A stretch of DNA of 64,000 nt from Tunturiibacter gelidiferens (GTDB lineage Bacteria; Acidobacteriota; Terriglobia; Terriglobales; Acidobacteriaceae), in assembly GCF_013410115.1 (NCBI RefSeq), contig NZ_JACCCV010000002.1:1798001-1862000 (forward strand), written 5' to 3'. Under the pieces are notes generated by a model, which did no database searches, was not told where the DNA came from, and saw only the letters and a program-made list of their open reading frames with translations. A program made the translations under genes and the position numbers. Numbering within the stretch: the first letter of the stretch is position 1; each line of letters begins with the position of its first letter. This document shows, in pieces, positions 9,171 through 18,851 of the stretch.

Positions 9171-10163
9171 TCACGCTGCAGGTTTAGGAGCAGCAGCGGA
9201 AGATCCTGTTGTGGAAGTTGACGCTTCCGTAACCGAAGCCGCCGCTGCGGCGAGGTCGTTTTGCTCGAGAAGGAGCAGACGCTTCGCCGCAGCGGCGGCT
9301 TCTATTTCGCTGTTGATCTCAGCCCCCAGCAACAGCATGAGTCCCGTCAAATAGAACCACGTAAGAAGAATGATGACCGCACCCAGAGAACCATACGTCA
9401 CCGAATAGTTGTTGAAGAAGTGAACATAGAGCCGGAGACCAGTCGAAGTGATCAGCCACCCGACAATTCCGATAGCAGCGCCAGGAGTAAGCCAGTGCCA
9501 CTGGCTCCGTTTCACATCCGGGGCAAAGTAGTAGATGACTGCGAAAAATAGAGACAGCAAAACGACAGCAAACAGCCAGCCAAAACTGCGTGCTACAAGC
9601 GCCACAAGCGCAGCCAGAAAGTGGTCGTAGATGTGCAGGTGCGAGAGGCGAGCTAAGAAGTCTGCTCCCAGGAGCGAAGCAAGCATCAGCGTAACCAGCC
9701 CCATCAGAAGAACGGTCACTCCGATGGCGGAGAATCTCGCGGCAAAGTAAGAGCGAGTCTCCTTGACCTTGTAGACGACATTGAGCGAGTCCTGAATCGC
9801 GGAGAAACCAACCGAGGCGCTCCAAACCGCCGCCACCAGCCCAAAGGTAAGCTTCCCGCTTGTAGCTGCAGCCGTCGTCTCGTTGAAGGTGCCCAGCACC
9901 ATACCCATAGCGTCATGCGGAATAACGATCGAAAGATAACCCAGCAGTGAGTAATAAATATGCGACGCGGAGCGCGCTGCTAACCCTAACAAAGCAGTCG
10001 CAGTAAACAGACTGGGAAACAAGGCGAAGATAAAGTAGAAGCCAAGTTCAGCAGCCCGGCCTACCAGGTTATCGTCGAGAAGAGATCTCCAGGTATGCTT
10101 AGCGACCACACTGACAGGGATCCCTTCAAGATTCCATAGGGAATGAAGTGGAGAACGAGACAC
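9171..10163 (-). CDS. YihY/virulence factor BrkB family membrane protein
   Basis: 330-residue inner-membrane protein. Conserved features are the N-terminal stretch around ELGFYFIFALFPSLFTATAL, NVVYKVKETRSYFAARFSAI near the middle, and RSQWHWLTPGAAIGIVGWLI plus SVTYGSLGAVIILLTWFYLT towards the end; about six membrane helices are visible. Old annotations call this family ribonuclease BN, but that was a misassignment; its role is unknown, with transport or envelope functions proposed. The C-terminal 30 residues are low-complexity Ala/Ser/Thr. Convergent with the M61 gene. Confidence 0.88.
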   Translation of the reverse strand: MSRSPLHSLWNLEGIPVSVVAKHTWRSLLDDNLVGRAAELGFYFIFALFPSLFTATALLGLAARSASHIYYSLLGYLSIVIPHDAMGMVLGTFNETTAAATSGKLTFGLVAAVWSASVGFSAIQDSLNVVYKVKETRSYFAARFSAIGVTVLLMGLVTLMLASLLGADFLARLSHLHIYDHFLAALVALVARSFGWLFAVVLLSLFFAVIYYFAPDVKRSQWHWLTPGAAIGIVGWLITSTGLRLYVHFFNNYSVTYGSLGAVIILLTWFYLTGLMLLLGAEINSEIEAAAAAKRLLLLEQNDLAAAAASVTEASTSTTGSSAAAPKPAA

Positions 10164-10397
10164 AAGATCCCAGATTCGGCGCTGAATCCGTGCACCGCTA
10201 ATCGGATCGAGTTTTGGGTCGACAGATGAGATAGTGCGCTCCCTCTAGCCCGCTCGATGACTTACCGAGGGCGTTCAAACGAGCGTTCTGCCAAGCTAGA
10301 TGCCGCGCCAAGCGCTAAGGTAGCCGCAACATGACTGTTTTCCACCGGGCTCTGGTGCATAAGATCACGATCGAGCATCTATTTATTGGTGAGATGA
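10164..10397. promoter_or_regulatory. divergent intergenic region between brkB-like and MBL-fold genes
   Basis: 234 bases separate two divergent starts and must hold both promoters. I see no unambiguous -35/-10 pair, operator palindrome or riboswitch-like fold in it. Confidence 0.4.
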
Positions 10398-11315
10398 ATG
10401 CAGAGAGCATGGCGAGCCAGACCGTTTGCAGTACGAAAGATGGAGCAGCTTTGGCGGCTGGTCCGCGAGAGCCACGAACAGCCGATGACCGGGACCTCTC
10501 GGCCAGTTGAGTTGGTAAGACCCAACGAACTCGGAGTCACTTTCATTGGGCACTCGTCGTTTCTCCTTCAGGTGTACGGACGAAAACTGCTCGTTGACCC
10601 AGTATTTTCAAAGCGGTTGATCGTACTCCGCCGGCAGCGGCGTCCCGGCGTCGTGGTCGACGCGCTGCCCGCCATCGACATAGTCCTTCTAACCCATGCG
10701 CACATGGATCATCTCGACATGGCCTCCCTCCGGCGCGTCATTCGCGCAACGCGGAAGCTCACTGGACAGACCCCTGAGGTCATCGTGCCCCGCGGCGTCG
10801 AGGATCTCGTCGAAAGGCTAGGCTTCTCCAGAATCCACGGTCTGGCCTGGTGGGAGCAGATTGAAGTGCAAGGCCTCAAGGTAACGATGACCCCCTGCAA
10901 GCACTGGGGCGCGCGGATGTTTCGCGATACTCATCGAGGCTACGGCGGATATGTTGTCGAAGGCGGCGGCCAGTCGGTCTATCACTCTGGCGATACGGCT
11001 TACTTCGATGGATTCAGCGAGATCGGGGCCAGACTCAGGCCAGAGGTGGCCCTGCTTCCGATCGGTGCTTACTTTCCAGACAGCTACCGCTCTGTTCACA
11101 CCAGTCCGGAAGAGGCTCTACGCGGTTTCGTTGATCTGGGTGCACAGCAAATGGTGCCGATGCACTACGGTACCTTCCGTCTGGGCCGGGAGCCCATGGA
11201 AGAGCCCCTTCAAAGACTCGAATTAGAAGCTGAAAGACTAGGTATTGAAGGGAAATTAAAAATTCTTGCGGAGGGCGAGACGATGCACCTTTGTCCGGCA
11301 ACGAGCATCCGATAA
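10398..11315 (+). CDS. metallo-beta-lactamase-fold hydrolase (NAPE-PLD/UlaG-like)
   Basis: 305-residue hydrolase with the dinuclear-metal signature THAHMDHLD near residue 97, preceded by the typical strand and loop TFIGHSSFLLQVYGRKLLVDP. Further metal-ligand positions appear at TPCKHWGAR, YHSGDTAYFDGF and the late MHYGTF motif. This layout matches the NAPE-phospholipase D/RomA-like branch, which acts on phospholipid-type or other phosphodiesters; the true substrate is unknown. No signal peptide is evident. The aldo/keto reductase starts 3 bases after its stop, so the two are probably one transcript. Confidence 0.88.
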   Translation: MQRAWRARPFAVRKMEQLWRLVRESHEQPMTGTSRPVELVRPNELGVTFIGHSSFLLQVYGRKLLVDPVFSKRLIVLRRQRRPGVVVDALPAIDIVLLTHAHMDHLDMASLRRVIRATRKLTGQTPEVIVPRGVEDLVERLGFSRIHGLAWWEQIEVQGLKVTMTPCKHWGARMFRDTHRGYGGYVVEGGGQSVYHSGDTAYFDGFSEIGARLRPEVALLPIGAYFPDSYRSVHTSPEEALRGFVDLGAQQMVPMHYGTFRLGREPMEEPLQRLELEAERLGIEGKLKILAEGETMHLCPATSIR

Positions 11316-11318
11316 CGT

Positions 11319-12188
11319 ATGGCTACTTCAACTGTAAATGCGAAAGCAAGCGGAACGTTCTCGATCGGCGGGGACCTCCCGGTCAACCGCATGGGATACG
11401 GCGCGATGCGGATCACCGGCGACGGAATCTGGGGTGCGCCCAAAGACATCGAAGGTGCAAAAAAAGTACTGCGGCACGTCGTTGAACTCGGCATCAACTT
11501 CATCGACACAGCAGATGCCTACGGCCCGGACGTCAGCGAAGAACTTATCGGGGAAGCGTTGTCTCCCTACGCGAAAGGCGTCGTCATCGCAACCAAAGGC
11601 GGGTTAACCCGGCAAGGTCCGAATAAGTGGCTCCCTGTAGGACGCCCGGAGTACCTTACCCAACAAGTCGAAATGAGCCTGCGAAGGTTGAAAGTTGAGC
11701 GGATCGACCTCTGGCAGCTCCACCGCATCGACCCGAAGGTGCCCGTCGAAGAGTCGCTCGGCGCGATGAAAAAACTCCAGCAGCAGGGCAAGATCCGCCA
11801 CATCGGCTTGAGCGAAGTGAAACCTCACGAGATCGACCAGGCCCGCAAGGTGGTCGAGATTGTAAGCGTGCAAAACCAGTACAACATCGGCGACCGCCAG
11901 CACGAAGACGTCGTCGACTACTGTGCCAAGCACAATATTGGATTTATCCCCTGGTTCCCGGTAGCAGCAGGCAAACTCGCTCAACCTGGTGGCAAGCTCG
12001 ACTCCGCCGCCAAGAAGCACCATGCGACTGTCTCACAACTCTCACTGGCATGGCTGCTCCATCGGTCCCCGGTCATGCTGCCCATCCCAGGTACGACGTC
12101 CGTACAGCACCTCGAAGAAAACGTAGCCGCAGCCGATGTCAAGTTACCTGCGGCCGAATGGAAAGAGATCGAAGACTCTGCAAAATAA
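11319..12188 (+). CDS. aldo/keto reductase
   Basis: 289-residue NADPH-dependent TIM-barrel reductase. The catalytic tetrad is visible: Asp and Tyr in [16 protein letters not shown], Lys in VIATKGGL and His in LWQLHRIDP. The NADPH-binding end ([16 protein letters not shown]) is also normal. The sequence resembles the YdbC/oxidoreductase branch. It is 3 bases downstream of the hydrolase gene and ends before a clear terminator. The substrate, some aldehyde or ketone, is not predictable. Confidence 0.9.
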   Translation: MATSTVNAKASGTFSIGGDLPVNRMGYGAMRITGDGIWGAPKDIEGAKKVLRHVVELGINFIDTADAYGPDVSEELIGEALSPYAKGVVIATKGGLTRQGPNKWLPVGRPEYLTQQVEMSLRRLKVERIDLWQLHRIDPKVPVEESLGAMKKLQQQGKIRHIGLSEVKPHEIDQARKVVEIVSVQNQYNIGDRQHEDVVDYCAKHNIGFIPWFPVAAGKLAQPGGKLDSAAKKHHATVSQLSLAWLLHRSPVMLPIPGTTSVQHLEENVAAADVKLPAAEWKEIEDSAK

Positions 12189-12210
12189 CGAACAGCCTTT
12201 CGCTTACCAA

Positions 12211-12238
12211 AAAAGAGCCGCCAGCGCGCGGCTCTTTT
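12211..12238 (+). terminator. intrinsic terminator between convergent genes
   Basis: Inverted repeat AAAAGAGCCG (12211-12220) and CGGCTCTTTT (12229-12238) with an 8-base loop, 23 bases after the reductase stop. The A-run and T-run flanks make it able to work in both directions, also serving the convergent NADH dehydrogenase. Confidence 0.85.
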
Positions 12239-12286
12239 CATTTCGTTCGATCGTCTCCGCCAGGTAGCGAACTCGCTCATGCCCCG

Positions 12287-13669
12287 CTAAGTCTTAGGCG
12301 AATTGATATCCAGAGGTTTGGTAGTAAGAGGACCTACGTGGTCCTCCTGTGAATTCCAACCCGGCAGCTCCTGCGAGCCGGTAATCAGCCGCGCGCCATC
12401 GCTGAAGGTCAGGTACGTCCACGCCCATTGCCTGAAGACACCAAGCCGATTCCGAAAGCCGATGAGAAAAAAGATGTGAACGAGCAGCCACGTCATCCAA
12501 GCCGGAAAGCCGCTCCAATGGGCCTTGAACGGCCACTCGATGTTGGCCACCGCCGCCTTGCGCCCGATCGTAGCCATGTCTCCTTTATCAAAGTACCGAA
12601 ACTGTTCGTCCTTGCCGCTCCCATCGCTGCCCAGTCCTGCGGCAACCAGTCTCCCGATACGTTTCGCGGCATAACGGCCCATCTGCATCGCAGGCTGCGC
12701 CACACCTGGCAGCTGTTTCCCGTCCTGTTCGACGTGAGCCAGATCGCCGCAGATAAAGATCTCCGGATGCCCCGGTGGGTTCAGATATCCATCGACAAAC
12801 ACCGCACCGCGCTTATCGGTTTCCACGCCAAGCAGCTTGCCAAGCGGCGAAGCCTGCACACCCGCCGCCCACAGCGTAACGACCGCGTCGATACGTTCTT
12901 CGCCAACCATCACGTAGCCGGGCTGCACATCGCTGACATGAGCGCCCGTGCGCACCTTCACCTTAAGTTCGGCGAGCTGTTCCAGCGCCTTCCGTTGCAG
13001 ATCTTCAGGATAGGCGGCCAGAATATTAGGCCCGCCCTCAAGGATGAGAACCTGCGCCATCGAAGGATCGATATGACGAAAATCCCGTGCCATGTAAAGC
13101 CGCGCAATGTCGCTGATCGCGCCCGCAAGTTCCACCCCCGTCGGCCCCCCGCCGATAATGACGAAGTTCAACGCCGGATGCGTTCCGGCCTCCATCATCT
13201 GCCGCTCCGCCAGTTCAAAGGCCAGCAGTACCCGTCGGCGAATCTCGGTCGCGTCCTCAACGGTCTTCAGACCGGGAGCAAGCTTGGCCCAGTCGTCCCT
13301 GCCAAAGTAAGAGTGCGTCGAACCCGTGGCGATGATCAGGTAGTCGTACTCGAGCTGCACGCCGGTCTTCAGATGAACGCGCTGCAGCGCCAGATCAAAG
13401 CCGATAGCCTCATCCATCAGAACATCGACGTTAGGGTGATCACGCACCAGCGAGCGGATAGGTTGCGCAATATCGGCCGGAGAGAGCACCGCCAGCGCGA
13501 CCTGGTACAGCAGAGGCTGAAACAGATGATAGTTTCTACGGTCTACCAGAGTTACGTCGACCGGAAGTTTACCTAGGGCCATCACCGCATTGACCCCGCC
13601 AAAGCCTCCCCCCAGAATCACAACTCGCTTTCGTGCAGGTCCGCTCGCTGCTGCCGCTGATATCGCCAT
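12287..13669 (-). CDS. ndh: type II NADH:quinone oxidoreductase (NDH-2), FAD-dependent
   Basis: 460-residue flavoprotein that passes electrons from NADH to quinone at the inner face of the membrane without pumping protons. The first dinucleotide motif VVILGGGFGGVNAV is near residue 17 and binds FAD; the second, FVIIGGGPTGVELAGAISD, near 168 binds NADH. The ATG motif TGSTHSYFG and the late FICGDLAHVEQDGKQLPGVA are family hallmarks. A C-terminal hydrophobic stretch (WMTWLLVHIFFLIGF) probably anchors it. The length matches bacterial NDH-2. It stands alone, convergent with the reductase. Confidence 0.9.
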   Translation of the reverse strand: MAISAAAASGPARKRVVILGGGFGGVNAVMALGKLPVDVTLVDRRNYHLFQPLLYQVALAVLSPADIAQPIRSLVRDHPNVDVLMDEAIGFDLALQRVHLKTGVQLEYDYLIIATGSTHSYFGRDDWAKLAPGLKTVEDATEIRRRVLLAFELAERQMMEAGTHPALNFVIIGGGPTGVELAGAISDIARLYMARDFRHIDPSMAQVLILEGGPNILAAYPEDLQRKALEQLAELKVKVRTGAHVSDVQPGYVMVGEERIDAVVTLWAAGVQASPLGKLLGVETDKRGAVFVDGYLNPPGHPEIFICGDLAHVEQDGKQLPGVAQPAMQMGRYAAKRIGRLVAAGLGSDGSGKDEQFRYFDKGDMATIGRKAAVANIEWPFKAHWSGFPAWMTWLLVHIFFLIGFRNRLGVFRQWAWTYLTFSDGARLITGSQELPGWNSQEDHVGPLTTKPLDINSPKT

Positions 13670-13820
13670 CGTTCAGGCTCCTCGGTGTGCTGTGTCCATT
13701 ATCTGATGCCGAATTGAGCCGTTCGGCGTTGTCCGTTGCTTTGCTGCCTAAGTTCGACGGTCTTCTCTCGAAGGAGTTACAGAAAAGCGCATCTCAGGAC
13801 GAAAGGATCGGGACGAAAAA

Positions 13821-16757
13821 TCAAGGCTGTTTTTGTAACGTGAGCGAAATAAAGCCCTGTGTACCCGTAGCCGCTGCGAGATTCGTCGTCTCGCCCACAG
13901 CCGAAATCTGCTGCGGGATAATCGTCAAGAGACCGTTCATATCGGAGACAGCTGACGTCTGCGACGAAGCGAGGACAGGCGCGATCGGACAACGACCTCT
14001 ATCCGGACACGCCGGTTGCCAGGCGTCCACAGTCTGGAAGATCTGAACCACAGCCCCGGCAACAGGACGAGACGCCGTATCCGTAACCTGCAGGACAACC
14101 GGCGTGATCGTACCGTTCGCAGAAACAATTTGATTGGCTCCGCTCACCGCAATCACGCGCAGGTCCGCGAGATCGACGCCCACCGTAGTGAACGAAGCAC
14201 AGACGTTCATCCAGGCACAGCCAGACAGAGCCGCCTGAGCCCCAGCAGCCAACGGACCAGCCGTTGCGAGGGTCTGCGCGATCCCCTGCGAGTTCACAGC
14301 AGAGCTCGCCGGCGTCACCGCGACCTGTCCCGACGTCGGTTGCCAGCCAACCGGCACCCCTGCAGTAGAGGCAAAGTTATCGTTCACGCTGACCTCTGGA
14401 GTCCACGCAACGGTCGCACCCGCGACAATGTATTCCATCGCCTGTACCGCCGTCACGGTCTGGACACGCACCGCCGCAGTGAAAGAAGCAACGGCCATGC
14501 CATCGACTCCGGCCGCCTTCAGCGTAATCGGGCCCGCACTCAAAGGAGTCACCAGCGTCGATGCCACGCCGTTCGCGTCCGTGTTGATGGTGCAACTTGC
14601 TGCTCCGCAAGCGGAGAACTGAACCATGCCGGTACTAGCGGTAAAGGTGACAGCCTCGCCCACAACCGGAGTCGCTCCATCGCCGTTCAGCACCTTAACG
14701 GCAAATGGCGTCGACGCAGGTTGCGCAAGCTGCACCAGACCCGATGGCGCACTCACCAGCCTGAGCGAAGGCATCGGCGCAGCGTAGCTTAGCGACTGGG
14801 TCATCACCGTCGTCCCACCTGTAGAAAGATCTGTCACCGCTACATCAGCCACCAGCGCAGTGCTTGAGCCGAGAGCGTGAATCGATGGCGCCTTAGCCAC
14901 AATCGTGTTCGCGGTCCAGCTCGAAACCGTTGCGGAAACACCGTTGACCGTCACAGCATTTCCCGTGCGAAAGCCCATTCCATTGATCGTGATCGTGCCC
15001 CCGGCAGCGCTCACAGTAGCAGGGCTCAGCGAATCCGCGTAAAGCACGCGTGCCTGGTAGTTGAAATCCGGTCGCCCGTCTCCACGCTGATCGGCGATTG
15101 CGATTCGTAACTGATTTGGTTGCGTAAAGGCGGTCGTCAGCATGGTCATGCCGTTAGCCGCGCCATTAAAAGCTTCTCCCGCGCCGGCAACCCCTGGCAG
15201 AGAGCCCAGAGCATCGGTCGTATGCCACACTCCAATCACCGGCATCGCCTTTGCGGTTGTCGAGAATCCCTGCTCATCCTCCGCCGTCACCTCAAACGTA
15301 AGCGATCGGTTCGCTTTGACCGAGAGCGAAGACCAGGCGGAGTGTCCATACCCGCAAAGCAAACCCGACCACAATCCCTGCGACGCCACAGCCACCGGAG
15401 CAGCCTCCGTTCCGTCCGCGCCAGAATCGCAGGAGTTCGCCGAGTTCGTTGGTAAGAAGTCCAGATACGCCTGCGTATAGCTGCCCAGAATTCCTTCCGG
15501 AAGCACAGGGTCCAACCCGGAGGGCTCAACAGTATTGGCAACATATGGTCCGACGGCAAATTCCCCCGTATACAAAGGATTGATAGCCTCGGTCTCCATG
15601 ATCAAAATCTGCCAATCGCCAGGAAGCATCGGCACCCGCTCAACAATGTAATAACCCTCGTAAAAGCCACTTTGACTCCCCTCGCTTCCTTCGAACGACG
15701 AGTCGGAACCTGTCACAGGGTTACCGTTCGATCGGCGAAACAGAGAGCCCGATACAGAAGAAGTGGTATACCAGTCTTCAATCTGCGCCGGCAAAGTGTA
15801 CTGCGGCCAACGGCGCACAACGACATTAACCCCCTGCATCCCCTCTCCAGTGGCAAAGTTCAGATGTCCTTGCACCAGATTCGCATTCAACAGGCTGTCC
15901 GTCTTCCCCAGACCCGACTGCCCTTGCGCAATAAAGTAGAGTTGCGCCAGCGCCGACAGGTCATCCGGCCGCAACGTAAACGGCTGCGGCAGACACTGGT
16001 AGCTATAAGGGCCGCAGATAATATCGATCGGATGCATCACCGGCCAGTGCATGGCTTGGTTAAAAGTAGGCTGCGGGCTATCCGTAAACACGTTGTCGTT
16101 CGTCTGCGACCACCCCAGGCCAAGCACGCGGCCAAACGCCCTCATCAGCTGATACTGCAACTGCATCTGCTGCTGAGGAGAAGGCCCAGTGCACCGGCCG
16201 TTGAGAACGAGAATCGCATGCTGAATGAAACCAGCCGGAACAATCGAATCGACGCTCTCGGTCACGCCATTCTGCAGACATCCCGAAGGGTCGCTCGCTC
16301 CATTGCCCAGCAGAAGATCGGTAACCGACCCATCGCTGTCGTAGATCACTGCAATCTGCTTGGCGAGGTAGTTGCTGCTCTGCACATCGGCCGGAAAGAT
16401 CAGCCCATTCACTCCAAGAAAAGTATTGGCTCCGCTGACATGCTCATCCAACGCGCCGCCCTGCGACAGCACCAGGCTCGCGGTTGGCACATTCCACACC
16501 GCCGCAGCAGCCGCCACAAGAGCATCCGCAGCCGCGTGGTTCACCGTCGAACTCAAATTGCCCGGGTCCGTAAAATAAAGCGGCTGATTCGTGTACCAGA
16601 CCACCGGAACCCCCGAGGTCGTAAAGTACGGCGGCCCCGTTACCCAGCGCGGCCCCCCGGCCCAAACGGTCGCGGCGCTTGCAAACCACCAGATCATTAG
16701 CTTGCAGAGGGTTTGCAGTCGCACCTTTGTTCGTGAGCCGGTGTCAGGGCGTAACAT
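13821..16757 (-). CDS. large secreted protein: inactive matrixin-like domain, IPT/TIG and Ig-like domains
   Basis: 978 residues. A hydrophobic segment near residues 20-33 should export it. Residues about 35-275 follow the matrixin (M10) layout. Where active enzymes have HExxHxxGxxH, this one reads RAFGRVLGLGW (206-216): both first histidines are Arg, the catalytic Glu is Ala and the third His is Trp. The Met-turn region (VMHPI, about 240-244) and the closing LRPDDLSALAQLYF (262-275) remain. An IPT/TIG domain lies near 576-660 (GGTITINGMGFRTGNAVTVN) and an Ig-like bacterial domain near 685-765 (VVGEAVTFTASTG, NTDANGVASTLVTP), followed by a further beta domain. Probably an extracellular structural or binding protein. 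Its start overlaps the end of the upstream gene by 14 bases, so they are translationally coupled. Confidence 0.75.
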   Translation of the reverse strand: MLRPDTGSRTKVRLQTLCKLMIWWFASAATVWAGGPRWVTGPPYFTTSGVPVVWYTNQPLYFTDPGNLSSTVNHAAADALVAAAAAVWNVPTASLVLSQGGALDEHVSGANTFLGVNGLIFPADVQSSNYLAKQIAVIYDSDGSVTDLLLGNGASDPSGCLQNGVTESVDSIVPAGFIQHAILVLNGRCTGPSPQQQMQLQYQLMRAFGRVLGLGWSQTNDNVFTDSPQPTFNQAMHWPVMHPIDIICGPYSYQCLPQPFTLRPDDLSALAQLYFIAQGQSGLGKTDSLLNANLVQGHLNFATGEGMQGVNVVVRRWPQYTLPAQIEDWYTTSSVSGSLFRRSNGNPVTGSDSSFEGSEGSQSGFYEGYYIVERVPMLPGDWQILIMETEAINPLYTGEFAVGPYVANTVEPSGLDPVLPEGILGSYTQAYLDFLPTNSANSCDSGADGTEAAPVAVASQGLWSGLLCGYGHSAWSSLSVKANRSLTFEVTAEDEQGFSTTAKAMPVIGVWHTTDALGSLPGVAGAGEAFNGAANGMTMLTTAFTQPNQLRIAIADQRGDGRPDFNYQARVLYADSLSPATVSAAGGTITINGMGFRTGNAVTVNGVSATVSSWTANTIVAKAPSIHALGSSTALVADVAVTDLSTGGTTVMTQSLSYAAPMPSLRLVSAPSGLVQLAQPASTPFAVKVLNGDGATPVVGEAVTFTASTGMVQFSACGAASCTINTDANGVASTLVTPLSAGPITLKAAGVDGMAVASFTAAVRVQTVTAVQAMEYIVAGATVAWTPEVSVNDNFASTAGVPVGWQPTSGQVAVTPASSAVNSQGIAQTLATAGPLAAGAQAALSGCAWMNVCASFTTVGVDLADLRVIAVSGANQIVSANGTITPVVLQVTDTASRPVAGAVVQIFQTVDAWQPACPDRGRCPIAPVLASSQTSAVSDMNGLLTIIPQQISAVGETTNLAAATGTQGFISLTLQKQP

Positions 16758-17511
16758 GCTGCGCCTTCTGCCACGAGCTCAACAACCCCAGCACCACATC
16801 CACCGACGCCTGCTGCGCGGGGGTCGACGCATCCGCCGCACTCCGATACCCGAGCGGCGTGATCATCGACACATCGCTGACAGCTGAACCCGCTGTAACG
16901 ACCTGTTGCTGAGCCACCCCCGACTGGGGGAATGTACTCGCTGGCCGCACCGGCTCACTGCGATAAGAGATGGTCCGCGGCAGTCTCGCACCCAGCCAGC
17001 GAAGATCGACAAACGGCAACGACGGCGCCGTTGTCGCACGATCCGCCACCGCAGCCACACTTGTGCTCTGGCGAATCGGAATCGCTCCATCAAGTCCGCC
17101 AACAGGCGAACTCAGACCTGCAGCGCTCGGAGCACGCAGGAGCATAAGCAGCCGCTGCCCCACGCGATACCGTTGGCTATTCCCTGCCCAAAGCCCACCC
17201 CACTCTCGCAAAACATACGGTTCGCTGGCTCTGCACCCCCGAATCGCCTGATCGACACGAAAATCGACCTCGACGATCCCCGAAGCCGGCCCGGTACCGC
17301 CGGGAAGACGCACCGCCAGCACCTGACCCATGAAGATGACATCCGCACGATTCGACATCTCGTGCAGGACATCCGTGACCGTCTGCGACCCTGCAGTTGA
17401 AGTCGCCTGACCCCACGCTATCGCAGTCGTCAGCAGCAGCGAGACCACGACAACGGCGCGCAACCCAGCGAAAACTCGCAATATCCAGGCCATTCCAGCC
17501 ATGCAGGCCAT
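16744..17511 (-). CDS. secreted protein of unknown function, partner of the matrixin-like protein
   Basis: 255 residues with an N-terminal signal region (VVVVSLLLTTAIAWGQA). The mature part begins VTDVLHEMSNRADVIFMGQV and includes an OB-like beta segment (VEVDFRVDQAIRGC) and RVGQRLLMLLRAPSAAGLSS. This resembles small secreted proteins that accompany matrixin-like genes in acidobacteria, but I cannot name the family. It is the first gene of a two-gene operon and overlaps the next by 14 bases. The N terminus has several Met choices (residues 1, 4 and 7); the one closest to the hydrophobic run may be used. Confidence 0.7.
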   Translation of the reverse strand: MACMAGMAWILRVFAGLRAVVVVSLLLTTAIAWGQATSTAGSQTVTDVLHEMSNRADVIFMGQVLAVRLPGGTGPASGIVEVDFRVDQAIRGCRASEPYVLREWGGLWAGNSQRYRVGQRLLMLLRAPSAAGLSSPVGGLDGAIPIRQSTSVAAVADRATTAPSLPFVDLRWLGARLPRTISYRSEPVRPASTFPQSGVAQQQVVTAGSAVSDVSMITPLGYRSAADASTPAQQASVDVVLGLLSSWQKAQHVTP

Positions 17512-17601
17512 CCCGTCCCTCCGTCCTCTCCCTGTTCTTCGTCAGGAGAGTCACGTTACGAACGGTTGTCCTGTTTTCGGACACTGCGCCAACTCCGGTA
17601 G

Positions 17602-17802
17602 TTAGATCTCCGGGTAGAAGTCGAAGAACGCGTCAATACTCATTCGCAGCTGAGCCTCAATCTCCTCCCGGCTGCCTTCAAGCACATGCAGCGTCACATG
17701 CGCCTCGTTACCGTTCTTCAGCGTTACGGGCGCCTCGCCCACCGATGCGATCTCATCCGCAGGTAACAGCCTCATTCCATACACCAAGGTCAGGTTTGCC
17801 AT
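17602..17802 (-). CDS. small conserved-looking protein of unknown function (66 aa)
   Basis: 66 residues beginning MANLTLVYGMRLLPADEIAS and ending AFFDFYPEI. It has alternating beta character and a charged C-terminal helix (SREEIEAQLRMSID), with no Cys, signal or membrane segment. The start ATG at 17802 is chosen because upstream codons overlap the divergent thioredoxin reductase gene. The family is not recognised. Divergent from trxB with about 85 bases between starts. Confidence 0.55.
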   Translation of the reverse strand: MANLTLVYGMRLLPADEIASVGEAPVTLKNGNEAHVTLHVLEGSREEIEAQLRMSIDAFFDFYPEI

Positions 17803-17886
17803 AACCTCAATTGTTTCACCAAACGCACCTAAAGCGCCGGTTTGCATCTTTTTCGTCCGCAGCGCATTTACACTAGTGGAGCTTAT

Positions 17887-18840
17887 ATGCCCGAAAACAT
17901 CACGCACGACACTGTCATCCTCGGTTCCGGGTGCGCCGGACTCACCGCTGCCATTTACACAGCGCGCGCTAACCTCAAGCCCCTCGTCCTCGAAGGCCAC
18001 GAGCCCGGCGGCCAGCTCTCCATCACCACGCTCGTTGAAAACTTCCCCGGCTGGCCCGAGGGCGTCCAGGGCCCCGACCTCATCGAGAACATGAAGAAGC
18101 AGTCCATCCGCTTCGGAGCCGAGCTGCGTCTGGCCCACCTCAGCTCCATCGATCTCACCAAGCGTCCCTTCGCCCTCAACCTCGGCAAGGAGACCATCCA
18201 CACCCGCACCCTCATCATCGCCTCCGGAGCCAGCGCACGCTGGTTGAACCTCCCCTCCGAACAGGCCCTCATCGGCCACGGCGTCACCTCCTGCGCCACC
18301 TGCGACGGCTTCTTCGCCTCAGGCAAGGAGATCGCGGTCATCGGTGGCGGCGACACCGCCATGGAAGAGGCTCTCTTCCTCACCCGCTTCGCCTCCAAGG
18401 TCACCATCATCAACCGCAGCGAAAAGTTTCGCGCCTCCAAGATCATGCTCGATCGCGCCATGGCTCACCCCAACATCCGCTTCCTATCCAGCACCGTCGT
18501 CGAAGAGGTTCTCGGCGTTGAAGAAAAGGATGTCAAGGGTCTCCGCGTCAAAAACAAGGTCTCCGGCGAAGCATACGTCCTGCCCGTCGCCTTCATGTTC
18601 CTCGCCATCGGCCACATCCCCAACGCCGAAGCCTTCCGGGGCATGATCGACCTCGACTCCGAGGGTTACATCCTCACCCGCAACAACGTCTTCACCACCC
18701 TCAATGGCGAAATCATCCCCGGCGTCTTCGCCTGCGGAGACATCCAGGACCGCCGCTACCGCCAGGCCATCACCGCAGCCGGATCTGGCTGCATGGCCGC
18801 CCTCGAGGTCGAAAAGTACCTCGAAGAACACGGCAGGTAA
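17887..18840 (+). CDS. trxB: thioredoxin-disulfide reductase
   Basis: 317-residue NADPH-dependent flavoenzyme that reduces thioredoxin in the cytosol. FAD motif VILGSGCAGLTAAIYTARA near residue 9; redox-active CATC in SCATCDGFF near 135-138; NADPH motif IGGGDTAMEEALFL near 153; closing FAD motif FACGDIQDRRYRQAITAAGS. The ATG at 17887 is preferred over an in-frame one 15 codons upstream because the family starts just before the first beta strand. The acetyltransferase gene begins 12 bases downstream and is probably cotranscribed. Confidence 0.95.
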   Translation: MPENITHDTVILGSGCAGLTAAIYTARANLKPLVLEGHEPGGQLSITTLVENFPGWPEGVQGPDLIENMKKQSIRFGAELRLAHLSSIDLTKRPFALNLGKETIHTRTLIIASGASARWLNLPSEQALIGHGVTSCATCDGFFASGKEIAVIGGGDTAMEEALFLTRFASKVTIINRSEKFRASKIMLDRAMAHPNIRFLSSTVVEEVLGVEEKDVKGLRVKNKVSGEAYVLPVAFMFLAIGHIPNAEAFRGMIDLDSEGYILTRNNVFTTLNGEIIPGVFACGDIQDRRYRQAITAAGSGCMAALEVEKYLEEHGR

Positions 18841-18851
18841 GGAGGACGAGC

